Notes: a model not told the origin generated them from the letters alone. DNA of 64,000 bases from Manis javanica (GCF_040802235.1 NC_133158.1:154578401-154642400), one strand, 5' to 3'. Positions 47,967 through 61,626 are shown, counted from the stretch's first letter. A program made the numbers and translations.

Positions 47967-49019
47967 CAGCACAGACAAGACACATTGCTGCAATCAAACA
48001 CAGAGCTGGAACAAACAGGGCTTAGAACCACTGCACCTCTAATCTGACAATGCCCCTGCCCGGATGAGGAAATATTTCTCCCAGGCTCTTCATAGAGCGC
48101 TGTGTAATTGAGTTACATCCTAGCCAAAATCGTTATCCCCCAAGTACTTAATGGTCTACAAGAGCGTGTCTTTGTTTTTTCTGCTGAGAGCCTGGGATGC
48201 AAGAGATACCAAAAGAGCTCGTTTCCCTCAATACAAAAGTAACAATTTGATGGTCTAGTTGGGTGTCTCTGAGCTCCAGTCTATAGGAATTTTTAAAATA
48301 GATAAATTCAGAATAACTATTCATTTTATTGCCTAATACATTTCTGTACTTGTTACTCCATTAAGTCCTGTCTCCTTCCCTATCTGGTGTGGCAGTATTA
48401 GCAAAAGCAGTTTTCCCAGTCAACTCAATTACATCTCCCATGCAGGAATAAAACGCTTTACCTTGACAATGGGTCAGGGGAAAGGAAGGTCAGCCTTGGG
48501 CAGAGGAGAGGAAGGATATTGATGAATTGACTGGAGGCAGAGAGGACAAATTTGGAAGAGCAGTTAGAGTGTAGGTGACAGTCAGATGGACCTCTGCTGG
48601 AAATTTTGCCAAATGACAGGGTGTGATTCAATTATAATTTGCTTTGTGTCACTTAAGAAACTCTGACTAGACCAAGTTCTGCATTCTGCAGCGAGGCTGC
48701 CTGGAAGTGGTGATATGTAATGGCTGAAGGACTCTGGGGTGGAACAGGGAGCCTGCTGGTTCCTCGTTGAGTCTAGAGGTTAGGATTAAGAACAGTAGGT
48801 AGAATTTTCTAGGGAATCTATTTTAGCTAAGTAAAAAGTTAATATCATTATCATAATGAGACCTGTTCTACAGTGGAGTCAGCCACCTGCTCCCAGGGAA
48901 GCTGTGGGTAAGATTCCAGAGAAGTCAGATTGGATGCACGCCAAGGTTTGTTCTGAAGAGTCTGTGAAAGATACTTTCTGAGACGTCAGGGTGGGGGTGA
49001 GAAGAAAAACTGCAAATGC

Positions 49020-49195
49020 TCATTAAGCATGCATAATATACTAAGCACAAATAGCCCTTTAGATGCCCCTTACCCTCCTGAGAACAAGGTCATTCTGCCC
49101 CCTCGACAAGCGGAGACACTCAGGCTCAGAGAGGTTGAGTACATTTTGCAAGGACATTCCAGAGTAATGACATGAGGAGCTAAGATTTTAAATCA
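49020..49195 (-). repeat. MIR SINE
   Basis: Reverse MIR: 'catgcataatatactaagca', 'cttaccctcctgagaacaag', 'caggctcagagaggttgagt'. Confidence 0.65.
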
Positions 49196-49388
49196 AGATA
49201 CTGTGTCCCCAAAACCTGGGTGAGGGTGTGTCCCAATAGGTTTTCCCTTTTAGAAATTAGAAAGGATTATCTTTTCAATGTAAACAATAGAATGACATTA
49301 TGTGCAAAGCATAGGAATACAGTGGAATGTACTTCCTTTTGAACAACAGGCAATTGTGATTTTTTTCTTATTACAAAATAATGTGGGT

Positions 49389-49417
49389 TTTTGTTGTTGT
49401 TGTTGTTGTTGTTGTTG
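49389..49417. repeat. (GTT)n microsatellite
   Basis: About nine to ten GTT units, giving poly-Cys/Asn/Gln-like runs in conceptual frames on either strand. Confidence 0.95.
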
Positions 49418-51884
49418 CAAAAAAGATATCCAGATAAGCAGAAGGAAGAAGGAAAACCAGCCATGTTCCCACTGCCAGCAGGTACGGACTGTTATCACCT
49501 TGCTGGCAGCTGTTTTCCAGCACCCCACCCAGGTGCTTATGAGCTTTCTTTGTAATGCGCTTTGGCAGGGAGTCCTGACAGTAACCCCACAGAGGAAGAC
49601 AAAGTTTCTAAGTATGTGGGGGTTGAGTTGATCGTGTAGACACCACCTTGGAGTTAGGCACTTCCCTTTTGGGGACTGGGCAGTCTTTTTCTTTCTTCAG
49701 GGCCTGTAGCCCTGGAAGTTGCCATCACGGTGTTCAACTAACACTGGCCGACACAGCTCTGCTGTCCTAGACTTTGCAGACTAGCCCCTGGAGTTGCCAA
49801 TCTACATACCATCTGGTGAATAGATGCATGTAGAGGATGCTGTGGACCCTACTTCAGTTTTCTCCCATGATTTTTAAGAAGATGTGGTATGTGAGTAACT
49901 GTGAGGAGAGGCTCGAGGTCATTAATTTCATGTGCGGAGAAGGGGAAACACTGGCAGGCAGTCACCCCTCTCTAATGCCCTAACCACCTGAGAATGCAAA
50001 TGCCTGGAGGGTGACTAACTCATTTATTGTTCAATAGGAACTTCAGACCTTTCAGCAGGAAGTGGGACACCTCATTTGGAGATAGGGGATGGTAAAATTC
50101 ATGCTCAGGAAGGGGTGGAGTCATCAACAAGCCATCCTGGGCACCAGAGAAAATGTGACAATCTGGCAACTGTTCTTGTGAAGCCCACCCTTGATGATTG
50201 GTTGTTCACTGTCTGTGTAGCAGTGAAGCTCTTAAACCAAAAAGGCTAGAGCCTGTCTTTTCAGAGGCACTGAGAAGGAAGTGGCTGAGTCCCTCTTTGG
50301 ATCCAGTCCAGTAAGAAGACCTCACCTTCTGCGAGCTTTGACAACAGGAGATGAAGCAGCAGAGGGCCAGGGCTTCCTCCCTGTGATGTGGGCACTCTAT
50401 TCCTGATTCAGGGAACTCTGGCATGGGAGGTGATTTCCAGGTGACTCTGCTCACCTGCTGGGGGCATGCACAAAATGTAGGGGACACTTACAGCTATTTC
50501 TACCCTGCTGAACTTCTTTGCCCTGCAACCGATAAAGAATCTCGAATTCAGGGCGATACAATGCAATCAACAAGTGTGTTTGAAGTACCCATAGCGTGTC
50601 CCCTGATGTGCCAAGTGCTGTCCTAGTGATAAACAAATCTGATTTATTTTCGGCCCTCGGTGGCATTACAACCTCCTCCTTAGCAGCAGAACTAGGGACA
50701 GGCTCCTCAGCTTGTCTTACAATAGATCACTCTCATTTGTTCATCCAGCACTTCAGGAGGAAGATGAGGGCCCTTAAAACACTCATTCCGATTTTATGAA
50801 GTTCCCCATACTCGCTTGCTTGAATTATTAGAACAGTTCTTAAAAGCGATTTTCAAAAGGAGGAAAAAATATATATATATTGGGTAGTAATGTGACATGT
50901 TTTATTTATTATAGGTTTCTAATAAAATAAAGGTCAAATCATTTAGTAAGAGTGATTTTTATACAAGATGAACTAATGATCTGTATAAAATGTGAATCTG
51001 ATCTTTTATGCTATTGCTTAAAGCTCTCAGGGGGCTCCCACGGCCCTCAGACCTTAACCCAGGCTCCTCTGATTGTGTCAGGCTGGCAGTCTTCCTGCTT
51101 CCTTCCCTCGTCCTTTCACCTGCTTCCGGCTTCCACTCCCCAAGCACTCGGATCAGCAGTCACTCCTTCCAAGGAGCCTTGTTTTACAAGAAAAGTATTT
51201 CACAGTCAAAATATGTCTGTGAAAATCTAGGTAACACACTGTTAAATAGATTTTTGAATGGCATAACTTTTTAGGGCCTTTAATTTGTAATGTCACTTGG
51301 CATTATTGACGAACACTTAGGAAATATAGTGTCGAGTGTTTCCCAAACTTCAGTGTTGACAGAGCTCTTCTTCTGCAGTCCATCTTGAGGGGCTGGGATT
51401 CCCCAGCACATCCTTTGGGAAACTTGGAGCTTGCTCATTTCTCAAGTGCTTGTGATGGGATCTGTGTTGGCAGAGAGAAGGCAAGTGGTCACTTAAGGCA
51501 AAGGAAGTATGACACGAGTTCAAAAGTTGAAGAAAGGATGCAGTGTGGTTGGGGAAATTGTGAGGAACTGTAGGCATGCCGAAGGTGGTGAGCAGGGGAC
51601 AGGGTTGGGAGCCAGCTTGGCCTCCACTAACCTGAAGAATGAGAAATACCTGGCCTCAGGGAGGGAACAGCTAATAGTACGTGGAGCAATGAACTTGAAT
51701 GCTTCATGACCAGCTCCATCATGCTGTCATTTCAACTTGAGTGCTCCAAAAGGGGCTACTGGCCTGGTAGAGGCTGATGACAAAAGCACCAAATGGCCTG
51801 GAGAACTAGATGACGTGGAGCCCACTCTCAGACTTCTCTACCACTGCATCTGACCGGGGTTGTCATCTAAGCCCAGTAGGAGCC

Positions 51885-52050
51885 AACATTCACAGAGCAC
51901 TTGCTATATGCCAGGCGCTGGTCTAAGGGCCATATGGTACTCCACCAATCTAATCCTCAGAGCACTCCAGTAAGCAAGTATTGTGATAATTGTCCCTATT
52001 TTAGAGATGAGGAAGCCAAAACAATTAGAAAGTGTTGTCCTGGTTATTGA
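51885..52050 (-). repeat. MIR SINE
   Basis: Reverse MIR: 'agcacttgctatatgccagg', 'atctaatcctcagagcactc', 'ctattttagagatgaggaag'. Confidence 0.8.
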
Positions 52051-53419
52051 TGTATCCAAAAAGCACTTGAAACTTCACATTTGAAATGACAACCATTTTA
52101 GTACATATTATAATTTTGTGGGTCAGGAGTTTGGAGAGAGGTCAACTGGGTGATTCTTCTGTCCTCAGGAGCACCGGTTGGGGTTGTTCACTCTTGTTCA
52201 GTGGGGGCCACATCGCATTGTTTTGCCTGGTGCCTTGATGGGGCGGGCTGCAAGCCGGGGCTCAGCGGGGCCCCTTCCTCCCTCTGTAGTCTCAGGGCTC
52301 TCCATGTGGTCTCGGCTGCAGTGTAGTCAGATGTACATGGTGGCTCAAGGGTCCAAGAGGTAAGAGGTAGAAGCTGCCAGTTTCTTAAGGCCTGAGTCAC
52401 AGACAGGGACTGGTTACATTTTTTATATTCCCTTGATCGGAACTGTCAAAGAATTTGTGGCTGTTTTAACCCACCACAGTGGTGGAGGTCAGATCTGAAC
52501 CCAGGGAGTCTGGCTCCAGAGACCATCATCCTAACTACCACAATGTAATGCCTCAGTCCCCCAAAACTGGCATCTACTCTTCAATCAACACAGAGGGCTG
52601 CCTGCATACATTTAGCTTCAAATCCTTTTTCCGCCACAGGCTGAATACTCTGGTTACTTCCATTTTATATGGGGAGACACAGCCTGGGTTAAGATTTGCC
52701 TTTGGGAACTTGCAGGCACCACCAACACCAAAAAGTCAGTATCTCCAGTTGTTTGCGAAGTCAGAATGAACAAATGCATGCCCTGCCTCGTGACCCGAAG
52801 CGGTGATGAGGCCCCTCTAACACAGGTCTCAGTACAGAAGGGCACGGCTTGACCTCCTGCAGAGGCGAGAGCCCTGGCTGAGAAACCTCTCCCAAGAGAT
52901 CTGCCCAAATATTGATTAGTTTTAGCATTCTTTCATGTCACTATGGTTACAGGTGTAAAGTTAACTTTCAGCAGGAACTCATCCCCCACACACTGTCCAC
53001 AAAAAGTGGGACATCACTGAGTTCCTCATCCTCTTTTAGAAGATAAATACCTTCACGGATTCTAACGTGGACTGAGTTTAGAAATTCACTGATGGTATTA
53101 AAAGGCAGAGAAATTTTAATGCTGCTTTTGTTTTTTCTATTTTTAAATCTGACCTTATGAAATTATGTATTATTCTTTTGGTCTATGCCTTTGCACAGGT
53201 ATTTCCCCAATAATTTTTTTTACTCTATTTCCCCAGTCATACTTGCTTTTAAAGAATTCACAAATATTATAAAACAAAAAAAAGTAACAAAAACAAAAAA
53301 AGAATGAATGAAATTTAGAAAATAATATTGAAAGCAGCTGGCTTAAAGCATTTATCATGTCAATGAACTTTGGTGGGGTCAATTTTAGCTTTCAGATACT
53401 TATTCTTTTAGCATATTTT

Positions 53420-53695
53420 TTAGGCCCTTGTGTATCAGGCACTGAGCTAGGTAGGAGACATGTTAAGTGGACAGAGCTTATAAGAAAAAAAGAGAGATAT
53501 TAATAACACTAATAATAGGAAAGACGTCTAATACGTATTGTTGTCAAGCAATATACTTTAATTTTCATAGCAACTATATGAGTAAGTTCTATTACTCATC
53601 TGCATTTTACTGATGAGGAAACTGGGACACAGGGAAGTTAAGTAACTTGCTCAAGATATCACAGTTAGTAAGTAGCAAGAGCCTAGTGGTCTTTG
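53420..53695 (-). repeat. MIR SINE
   Basis: Reverse MIR with a long centre: 'gtgtatcaggcactgagcta', then 'ttactgatgaggaaactggg' and 'gttaagtaacttgctcaaga'. Confidence 0.75.
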
Positions 53696-53811
53696 GAGAT
53701 CTTTATAGTACCCAGGGCAGCACAAGGCACATTAGAGGCCCAACATGTTTTGTTTGAGATTAGTATTGCTGTGGTTGCCTATATATACACCAAAACTTCT
53801 AGCAAACATCT

Positions 53812-53978
53812 AGGCCAGGGCTCCTCGAACTTCCTTGTGCATATGAATCTCTTTGTTCTTGTTAACATGCAGATTTTGATTTAGAGAGTCTTGGATAGAG
53901 CTTGAGATTTTGCATTTCTAACAAGCTTCCAGGTGATGCTGGGGTCATGTCACAGGACATATGTGTGGTCCCAGAACC
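53812..53978. mobile_element. hAT-Charlie MER5-type element
   Basis: 'gggctcctcgaacttccttg', 'aacatgcagattttgattta', 'gcatttctaacaagcttcca', 'ggtgatgctggggtc': the usual order of this family. Confidence 0.7.
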
Positions 53979-56194
53979 ATCCAGGGAGGTGGTACACATT
54001 TATTAGTATATCTATTTTAGGCCAAATGGATACCCCTCTTTTGACTTCCTACTGGATCCACCCTTTGTGGGGTATTTCAGACAGTTGCTATTTGCTCCAG
54101 CAAACTTCTGTTTTTGAGACAATCACTGCCAACCAGGGGATTTTGGAAGGTTCTAGGATTGGGAGCAAACTCTCCTCACTCTGGCTTGCTGCTTTCTGCA
54201 GGCTTTAAGGCAGTAGTTTACAGTGTGAGCCACTAAAATTTCATGCTCGCAACCACTAGAAGGGCCCTGACTACTCAGCGCTCTGTCTTCCCCCTCTTGC
54301 TCCTTCCCTCCTGCATTCCAGGACTGTCAGCCCCACCCTTTTCCACATTCCTCAAACCCTCTCCTTTTACTCCCACTACTTTGCATCTTACAGTCTCTCC
54401 TCCCTCTTTGTGGAAATGGATGCCCAAGTTCCTCCATCCATTCTTCCTTTAGCCATGTATTATTTTTATACCAATGCTTCCTCTTCGACCCAAATTGTAT
54501 CCTTACTTTCAATCATCCTGATTTTTCTTGTCAGAAGATTAACTTCCTCACTTGTGCTCTTGTTTCTATTTCGCACAGCACCTCTGAGATTGTACTCGTA
54601 TTCTTCACACACATTGAGTGTAGCCCTTTTACTTATTTTTTTTAACCTCTTCTCAGATGCCCTGTTCTCATCTTTCTTTTCCTGAATTTTTACTAAGAAA
54701 GTTTAAAACTATCTGCCAAGCAGAAAGAATTGTATAAAGAACACCCTTTACCCATCAACTAACTTAACTACTGAAATTTGCCAATTAGAAAGCATCTTCC
54801 CTGAGCCCCGCTCCTTCCCTCAGCTCTTGCCCTACTTCTGGAGGTTTGCTTCGGTGGCCAAGCCTCTGTCTCCCGCTCCTGGTCCCCTCTGATTTGTTAA
54901 CCTCTTGCTGTGTAGTTCCGGTCTTGGTCTGACTATGCAAAGTTCATTAGTGACATTTTACATGACCGAATCCGGGGACTGTGGCTCAGGTCTCACTCTT
55001 CTTTGACCTCTCACAGCACTTCACGCTTCCTGAGGGCTGTCCCACTGAGCAGCTGGAATCACACTGGTTATCTGTGGAAGGACTTTGGAAGTCAACATTC
55101 TGCAGCTCACTCCCTCACCGGGACTTTCAGGGCTACATTCGTTTTCCAAACTTATCGCCAGATCGAAATCGTTCATCTTACCTCTCCTCCAGAAATGGAG
55201 ATGGAACATACCTTAAAGACAGTGACTGTATCTTCTAGAAAGATAAAGTACCTGACCGTACCTAGCACAGTGCCTTTACTTAACCAAGGCACCATAAAAT
55301 GTTAACTGATAGTGGGGATGAGGGTAATACCTGCCATCTCCGCACGTTATAAACCAGAAGTTAGTATAAACCTACTTTGTGATAAGATCACATATCTACT
55401 TCTTGAACCCATAGTGTTGATCCCCTTGGATTAACCCTGTAGCTCATTCCCTAAGCTTCTGAAGCTGGGATTTCCATGCTCTTGGGTTGCTATATAATTT
55501 TGAATGTAGTTTTAAATTCAGGTTAACTCTTAAGAATACCCATTCATTGTTTGTTCAGCACTGAATTGAGAGCTCTTCAAGACAGTGTAACTGGCAAGAT
55601 GGGGTGGGTGGGGTGGCTCCGGGGAAGGCAGAGAGGGAGAGCTGAGGTTATCCTACTTCATTTAAGCATGATATTCTCTTCCCTGAAAAAAAAATAAACA
55701 CCTGAAAAAATGACACCATGGTGACCATTTTCTGGCAAGCAGCTTAGATGGTTATGTTTTAGATGGAGGTGTGATACACAGGAAAGATCGGTCACATTTG
55801 TTCTCCCAAGCAGCACACTGGCTAAGAGTCCCCACGAGGGCTATAGTCTCACAGCCACTATGATCTGCAGGGGCCTTCCTCTTACCAGGCTCAGGACACC
55901 TCTAGGTCTTTCATTCTTGTGGGTTCAGCTCCCAGTACCTTCAATAACTGCCTACCAGCCTCCTGGTATATCTACCCCTGCAGAGCAAGCAAAGGAAAGC
56001 AAACAGATCCCCCAGAGTTCCCTGGCTAAAGGAATTTGTTCTCTGAATTTTACACTTTGTTCTTGTGAAGACACCTGGCCATCAGCCCAAATGAAGCTGC
56101 CTTCTCGGGGTAACTGAAGTGTGTGTGTGTGCCTTTGTGGCAGGCCTACCTCCAGTTTTTAGAAACTTGCTTATTTATTAATGGAGAGTTCTTA

Positions 56195-56350
56195 ACTATA
56201 AATTGTGGCTCTATCAATTAATAACTGTGGCTTTTGAGAAATTACTTAACCTCTCAGAGCCTCAGTCATTACATCTTTGAAATGGGATAATTGGCCATCA
56301 GAGTTTAAGGGAGATGATGCTGGGAAAGGACACAGCACAGCGTAGATGCC
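56195..56350 (+). repeat. MIR SINE, 3' half
   Basis: 'gagaaattacttaacctctc', 'agagcctcagtcattacatc', 'tttgaaatgggataattggc', in forward order. Confidence 0.7.
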
Positions 56351-57639
56351 CACTCATCTGTGGATTCAAAAGTTGTTATGGTCAGGCACTGTTCTACGTG
56401 CTTGGGATTCGACGGTCAACAGCCCTGCCCTCATGGAGACCAATCACATTCTCATATTAATGAGACAGAGTTAATCATATATTGGTTCCCTTTCCCATTT
56501 TACTCCTTTGTTTTTCTTACCAGAATAGAACATCTACAATTATGTCAGATGTACAGTTTTTTAGGAAACCTGATGCCTGTGATGTTCCAACCAAGCCTAG
56601 ATCTGCCTCTCTTTGACAGAGTCAAGGCAAGTGATGACTTTTCTTCAGAGGACTAGAATATTATCTGGTTCATTGACTTCCTGTCCTTGCTCTTCTGACA
56701 GAAAGAGACCAGAAGACTCATACCAGAGGGAAACTCATGTTATTGTACCCAACTTCCAGGCCTAGGATCCCTGGTGCATCTTGCACGTCATCCATCTCCT
56801 CGCAGTCCATCAGAGGGCTGTCCCAGGTAGTAAGGCTCCTGAACTCCTCAGAGGCAACAGGACTAACAGGGGAGATATACACGGGCAGCTAAGAAGGCCA
56901 TAGCTGTGTCTACAGGATGCTTCCTATCTACAACTGGCAGAAGTACAGGGATGGGGAATAAAACACATACTGCTTTATGATCAGAACAAAACCTTTGTTT
57001 ATTTATTTATAAAATAAAATCTGGGTATTTGGCATCGTGTAGGCCAAACATGGCCTTTCCTTTTTATTAACTGAATTTCTTAAGTTTTATCAGACCTTTT
57101 GAATAGCCTAGATAGAACCAGGTGAGGTCAGCTGAGGGTCCGGGTGTGGTGCGTCATCACATCATCTCATACACGCGTATGCACCTGACTGTCTCTCAGT
57201 CTTAACTGTGCACTCGTGCCATCATCTCTCTCGATTCTGTCAGTGGTGTGTTATTGCCACCATTTTTTAAGTGGGTGAGGAACTGAGGACAGAGAGGTCA
57301 AGAGAGTTGCCAAAGTTCACACAGCCAGCAAGCTGCAGAACCAGAATTCGAATGAACATTCTCTGACCCCTAGGCCAGGGCTCTAGCTGCTGCCACACAG
57401 GGAGAAACAGAAGATCCGTGCCAGAAAGTCTACCAGCGCATAACCCCAACTACCTGCTCAAAACACAGATGGCCAAGCTTCTTGCTCACCCAGCCTCCCT
57501 CTTCTCCTTCACATACTGGCTCCACCTTAGGTGCAAGTAAACTGAAGAGATATATATATATATAAGGGGATTAGTTATTATTAGGTACTAAATGTTGGTT
57601 TGTTGGGGGAATATTATCTCATATTAGGATTAGAGACTG

Positions 57640-57990
57640 CCTATTTCCTTTGTATCAGTTAGTGATTTCTGTGTAACAAACCACCCCTAAAACTCAATGG
57701 TTTAAAGCCTTAAGTAGTTTTAATTGTTTATAAATCCAGAGCTCTTCTGCTCTTAATTGGGTTTTCTCACTTGAGGTCAGTTGGCAGATTGGCTAGGAGC
57801 AGACTGATCTAGGATGGCCTAGGTTGTGACAGCTATTTTCTCCTCCAGATGGTCTGTCAGCATCCTAGGAAAATTTACATGTCTTAAGTTGACAATAGCA
57901 GAGTTGCAAGAGAGATGCTGGATGGGTGCAAGGTCTCATTTTGCTGTCCAGATTCATAGGGTGGTGGAATAGACTTCTCTAGATGAGAGG
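57640..57990 (-). repeat. MLT1-type (MaLR) LTR, reverse
   Basis: 'gatttctgtgtaacaaacca', 'cccctaaaactcaatggttt' and 'aaagcctt' form the reverse complement of the MLT1 3' end seen in forward orientation at 59290-59345. Internal 'gcagattggctagg' also fits. Confidence 0.6.
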
Positions 57991-58854
57991 ACCTTCAAAC
58001 TCAAACTGCAAAGGGAGTCAGTTAATTGGAGTCATCAGTCCAATCATTCCAACCTATGGCTACAATAAGGAAATGTGGACCCTATTACACTTCAAGGTCT
58101 ATCAAAGGAAGTTGAAAACATACAAAAGATTCCAATTTGAGAGTGGTTGGAAGCCAAATAAAAAATTTCAAAAACACTGTGCAGGGGAACAGAGCCTGAG
58201 TATAAATCTTGGAATTAGAATTTGCAGTTCTGTTGATTACATACACTACCTTGCCCCTGATTGCTGTGGATACTATGCTTATTTTGACCAAATGTTAAAC
58301 AACCACATGTTAAAATCTATATTCATCCAAAATTGAGGCTAAAGCCAAATATCAGCTTCAGAGAATAAACATGAGAGATACAAGATTGAAGCTGAAACTT
58401 TGCTGATAAATTTAATTATCATTACAATTCCATTATTTGAACTTCTAGTAGGCTGAATTTGGACATTTGACCCGCATCAGATCAATAATTACTCAGTACT
58501 GTGCATGCTGGATAGAATAGAATGAATGAAATATATTCTAACAGGTTTATTTAGTGTTATGAAAGTTAATATACCAATCCATTCTACAAAGGTTAGAATT
58601 ATGCATAACTCCATTGATTTCCCTATTGATCAATTTAGAAGTTCTTAATAAATTGTTTTGCATATAAAATAAACAGCTTTCACAACCGTAATGAACTATC
58701 TTGACATTCTCTTTTACAATTGTGAATATACACATTTACATTTTAGCCATCCAATAGAACAGTAATGAAAAATGTACACAAGGAATTCTCTATTCCAAGT
58801 TATATCTGGAATGTTTACCTACATTTTAAGATGAATATTCAGATATAAGATATT
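57991..58854. other. AT-rich intergenic gap
   Basis: An open frame at 57983-58336 has no recognised domain and overlaps the LTR edge. Nothing else seen. Confidence 0.4.
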
Positions 58855-59350
58855 TAAATGAAGTGACATGCTGTGGCAGATAGTATTTTCTAAAAATAAC
58901 TGTATTAAAATACATGCCATCCCACATGCTCTTCTCATGATGCAACAAAGATAGGTTGGGTCTATGTTCCTTTGCCTTGAAACTGGGCAGAAGCAACACT
59001 GAGGCTAAGTCACAAAGGGCAATATGATCCCCACCTGGTTCTCTTTCTGGGGACTCTTGTTCTGGGACCCAGCTGCCATGCTGTAAGGAAGCTTGTATGT
59101 GAACACTCCTACCAACATCTATGTATACTGCTGACAACCAGCAGCAACTGCCAGACGTGTGAACAAGCTTTTGGATGTTTCTGGAGCTCAGTCTTCCTGC
59201 TGAAGCCCAAGACATTGTGAAGCAGAAACAGCAGAAGCTGTCCCTATGCTGTGTCTGAATTTCTGACCCATAGAAAGTATAAGATATAATAAATAATTAC
59301 CCTTGCTTTAAGCCACTAAGTTTTATTATGCAGCCAGAGTAACTGTAACA
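58855..59350 (+). repeat. MLT1-type (MaLR) LTR, forward
   Basis: Internal 'agcagcaactgccagacgtg', 'ctgaatttctgacccataga', AATAAATAATTACC and the end 'tttaagccactaagttttat...gcagccagagtaactgtaac' give the standard MLT1 3' order. Confidence 0.75.
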
Positions 59351-59361
59351 CATGCCATGTA

Positions 59362-59548
59362 ATTAAGGTCACCAGATAAAATATAGGATGCCTTGTTAAT
59401 TTAGAATTTCAGATAAACAATGGGTATTTTTTAAGTGTGAGTATGTCTTATGCAATATCTGAGACATACTCATATTAAAAAAATTACCCATTGATCCAAA
59501 CTTTGAATTTAACCTCTATTTTTGTTTGCTAAAGCTTGCAACCCTACA
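59362..59548. mobile_element. Palindrome-like DNA-transposon fossil
   Basis: Left half 'ggtcaccagataaaatatag', 'ttagaatttcagataaacaa', then 'gacatactcatatt' against 'agtatgtctta' as inverted partners in the middle. Right half ends 'ttgctaaagcttgcaaccc'. Family not assigned. Confidence 0.45.
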
Positions 59549-60927
59549 TGCAAATATGGATCTATGTGGAATTTGTGCTATCACAGTCATTGATTACCCA
59601 CAGTGCAGGGGAGGCCAGAAATGACAGTGCAGACCAAAAGCTGAGGCCCAAGCAGAAAACCAGACTGTGGCCGACGGAGGCAGGAAATGAACTGCCCTCC
59701 GTCCTGGAGCTCACACATCCTCTTTTATCCAGAGGCCCATTCACATGATTGCTTCAGTTTTAGAGATGACAACGGCTGCAGAACACTATTTTTAAATGCA
59801 AAAAATACTCAGAAAAAAATTCCACATAAATGCAGTCCTTGAAATCAAGCCTTCTGAATTCCAAGCCAGTGTTTTAAATGGGTCATATTACACTGTATTC
59901 TTTAATCTTTCCTATCTCATATATTATCATTTTATAACCATCAAAAGTTTGGAAACTATTTTTCAACAACTATGTTCCCTTAGATCTCAAGAGGAGTGCA
60001 CAAATTCATTTTTCTTCTCCAGAAAAAGATTTGTAATGTTTACAAACATTTGAATATAATATAATAGAACATACATACCAATAAACAACAAATGATAAAA
60101 CTGATCTGAAAAGAGAAGGGGGTTCAGGAAGTCAGATAGAAAAAAATACTTAAGATAGTAGTATTCAATGAATTAATATATCCTAGAAAATGAGAAAGGG
60201 AAAAAGTAGCCCCTGGCATCCAGAATGGATTTGACTTTCGCCTCTAGATGTCAATATTTTTACCAGTTGGTCTGGTGTGCACAGAGTTATTTAGTTCTCC
60301 TGTTGGACAGAAACAATCTTACAAAATATCTATATCAACGAGGTCACTCTCAGACCAGGATCAAGTGAGACAAAAACAAGGTCACAGTGCAAAACCCCAA
60401 ATCCAAACATCCCTCTTCCTGGTTGAGTGGGTGACCATGACTTCTTCACCAGTGACAGCTCTAGCCTCTCTTAAGTTTGTTCTCAGTACAGAGAAGACCT
60501 GTGGGGATATCTGATCATAGAATTGCCTCCACTTTCCAGAGTAAGCCCCTGCTTCCTGAGATTCTCCCCCAAATCACCCAACCAAATCCAAATCCTTTAC
60601 TAGCTTCTTTCTGAAACCTTCTTATGAAGATGCTACACATTTCCCCATAAGTGTGTGCTACCCCTCATTGCAGCCCATAAAAAACCCAACCTGTTCAACC
60701 TCAGTTCCTAGTGGTCTTTGTCTGAAGAACACTGACAAAGGCAAAGCCAATTATCTGTTAGTGCCATGTCATACATGGGACAATAAAAAATGTCATTTTC
60801 AATGTGTACATTTAGAGTGCGTATGTGTGTTCATTTGTGGAATAGCTGGGGAGGACAGTGGTAGAGAAAGGCAACTTTATGGATCTTTCAGACTGAAAAT
60901 TAGTAGTTTCTGACAATTGAAAGTGCC

Positions 60928-60939
60928 TAGAGTATTTTT
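60928..60939. repeat. Left target-site duplication of the 60.9-kb retroposon
   Basis: TAGAGTATTTTT, identical to 61615-61626 on the other side. Confidence 0.85.
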
Positions 60940-61268
60940 TTTTTGAGAGGGCATCTCTCATATTTATTGATCATATGGTTGTTAACAACAATAAAATTCT
61001 GTATAGGGGACTCAATGCACAATCATGAATCAACCCCAAGCCTAATTCTCAACAGTCTCCAATATTCTGAAGCATAACGAACAAGTTCTTACATGGTGAA
61101 CAAATTCTTACATAGTGAATAAGTTCTTACATGGTGAACAGTACAAGGGCATTCATCACAGAAACTTTCGGTTTTGATCACGCATCATGAACTATAAACA
61201 ATCAGGTCAATTATGATTATTCGTTTGATTTTTATCCTTGACTTATATGTGAATCCTACATTTCTCCC

Positions 61269-61306
<38 letters not shown>

Positions 61307-61614
61307 AATAAAATGCTGAAGTGGTAGGTAGATGCAAGATAAAGGTAGAAAACATAGTTTAGTGCTGTAAGAGGGCAAATGTAGATGATCAGGTGAGTGC
61401 CTGTAGACTAAGTATTAATCCAAGCTAGACAAGAGCAACAAAACATCCATGGATGCAGAAGATTTCTCTCAAAACAGGGAGGTGAGGTTCTAAGCCTCAC
61501 CTCTGTTGATCCCCAATTTCTCACCTGATGGCCCCCCTGCGACTATGCCTGTCTTAGGTTGTTCCTCCCTTGAGGAATCTTACCCGTCTCTGGCTAACCA
61601 GTCATCTTCCGGTA
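60940..61614 (-). mobile_element. 5'-truncated retroposed copy of the ERV 3' end
   Basis: Reverse-orientation copy of 20675-21334 of the composite: T-run (poly(A)), the GAGAG/CTCTC hairpin, AATAAA (as TTTATT), U3 with three 19-bp repeats (61082-61138), a purine tract and an (AAT)n expanded to about 14 units (61270-61313). It ends at the counterpart of 20675, just outside the Env region. Poly(A), 5' truncation and a 12-bp duplication are L1-type integration marks; a bona fide provirus or solo LTR would have a 4-6 bp duplication and no poly(A). Confidence 0.85.
61270..61313. repeat. (ATT)n microsatellite inside the retroposon
   Basis: About 14 units, next to the polypurine tract; the homologous run in the composite (20984-21003) has about 7. 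Confidence 0.9.
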
Positions 61615-61626
61615 TAGAGTATTTTT
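61615..61626. repeat. Right target-site duplication of the 60.9-kb retroposon
   Basis: Perfect 12-bp copy of 60928-60939. Confidence 0.85.

Larger units (their letters stand above)
47970..57639. other. Upstream of TM4SF4, no gene seen
   Basis: Nearly 10 kb of old intergenic DNA with MIRs, a MER5-type element and a GTT repeat listed separately. The pyrimidine-rich block 54240-54700 has an open frame of low complexity with no recognisable domain. Remaining stretches, e.g. 48050-49000 and 54700-56190, show nothing that I can name. Confidence 0.5.

Noticed and set aside
49298..49631. Frames with poly-Gln, poly-Asn or poly-Cys runs
   Set aside because: Translation of the (GTT)n microsatellite.
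54243..54685. Overlapping frames in a pyrimidine-rich block
   Set aside because: Low-complexity Ser/Leu/Phe/Pro composition from CT-rich DNA; no conserved motif.
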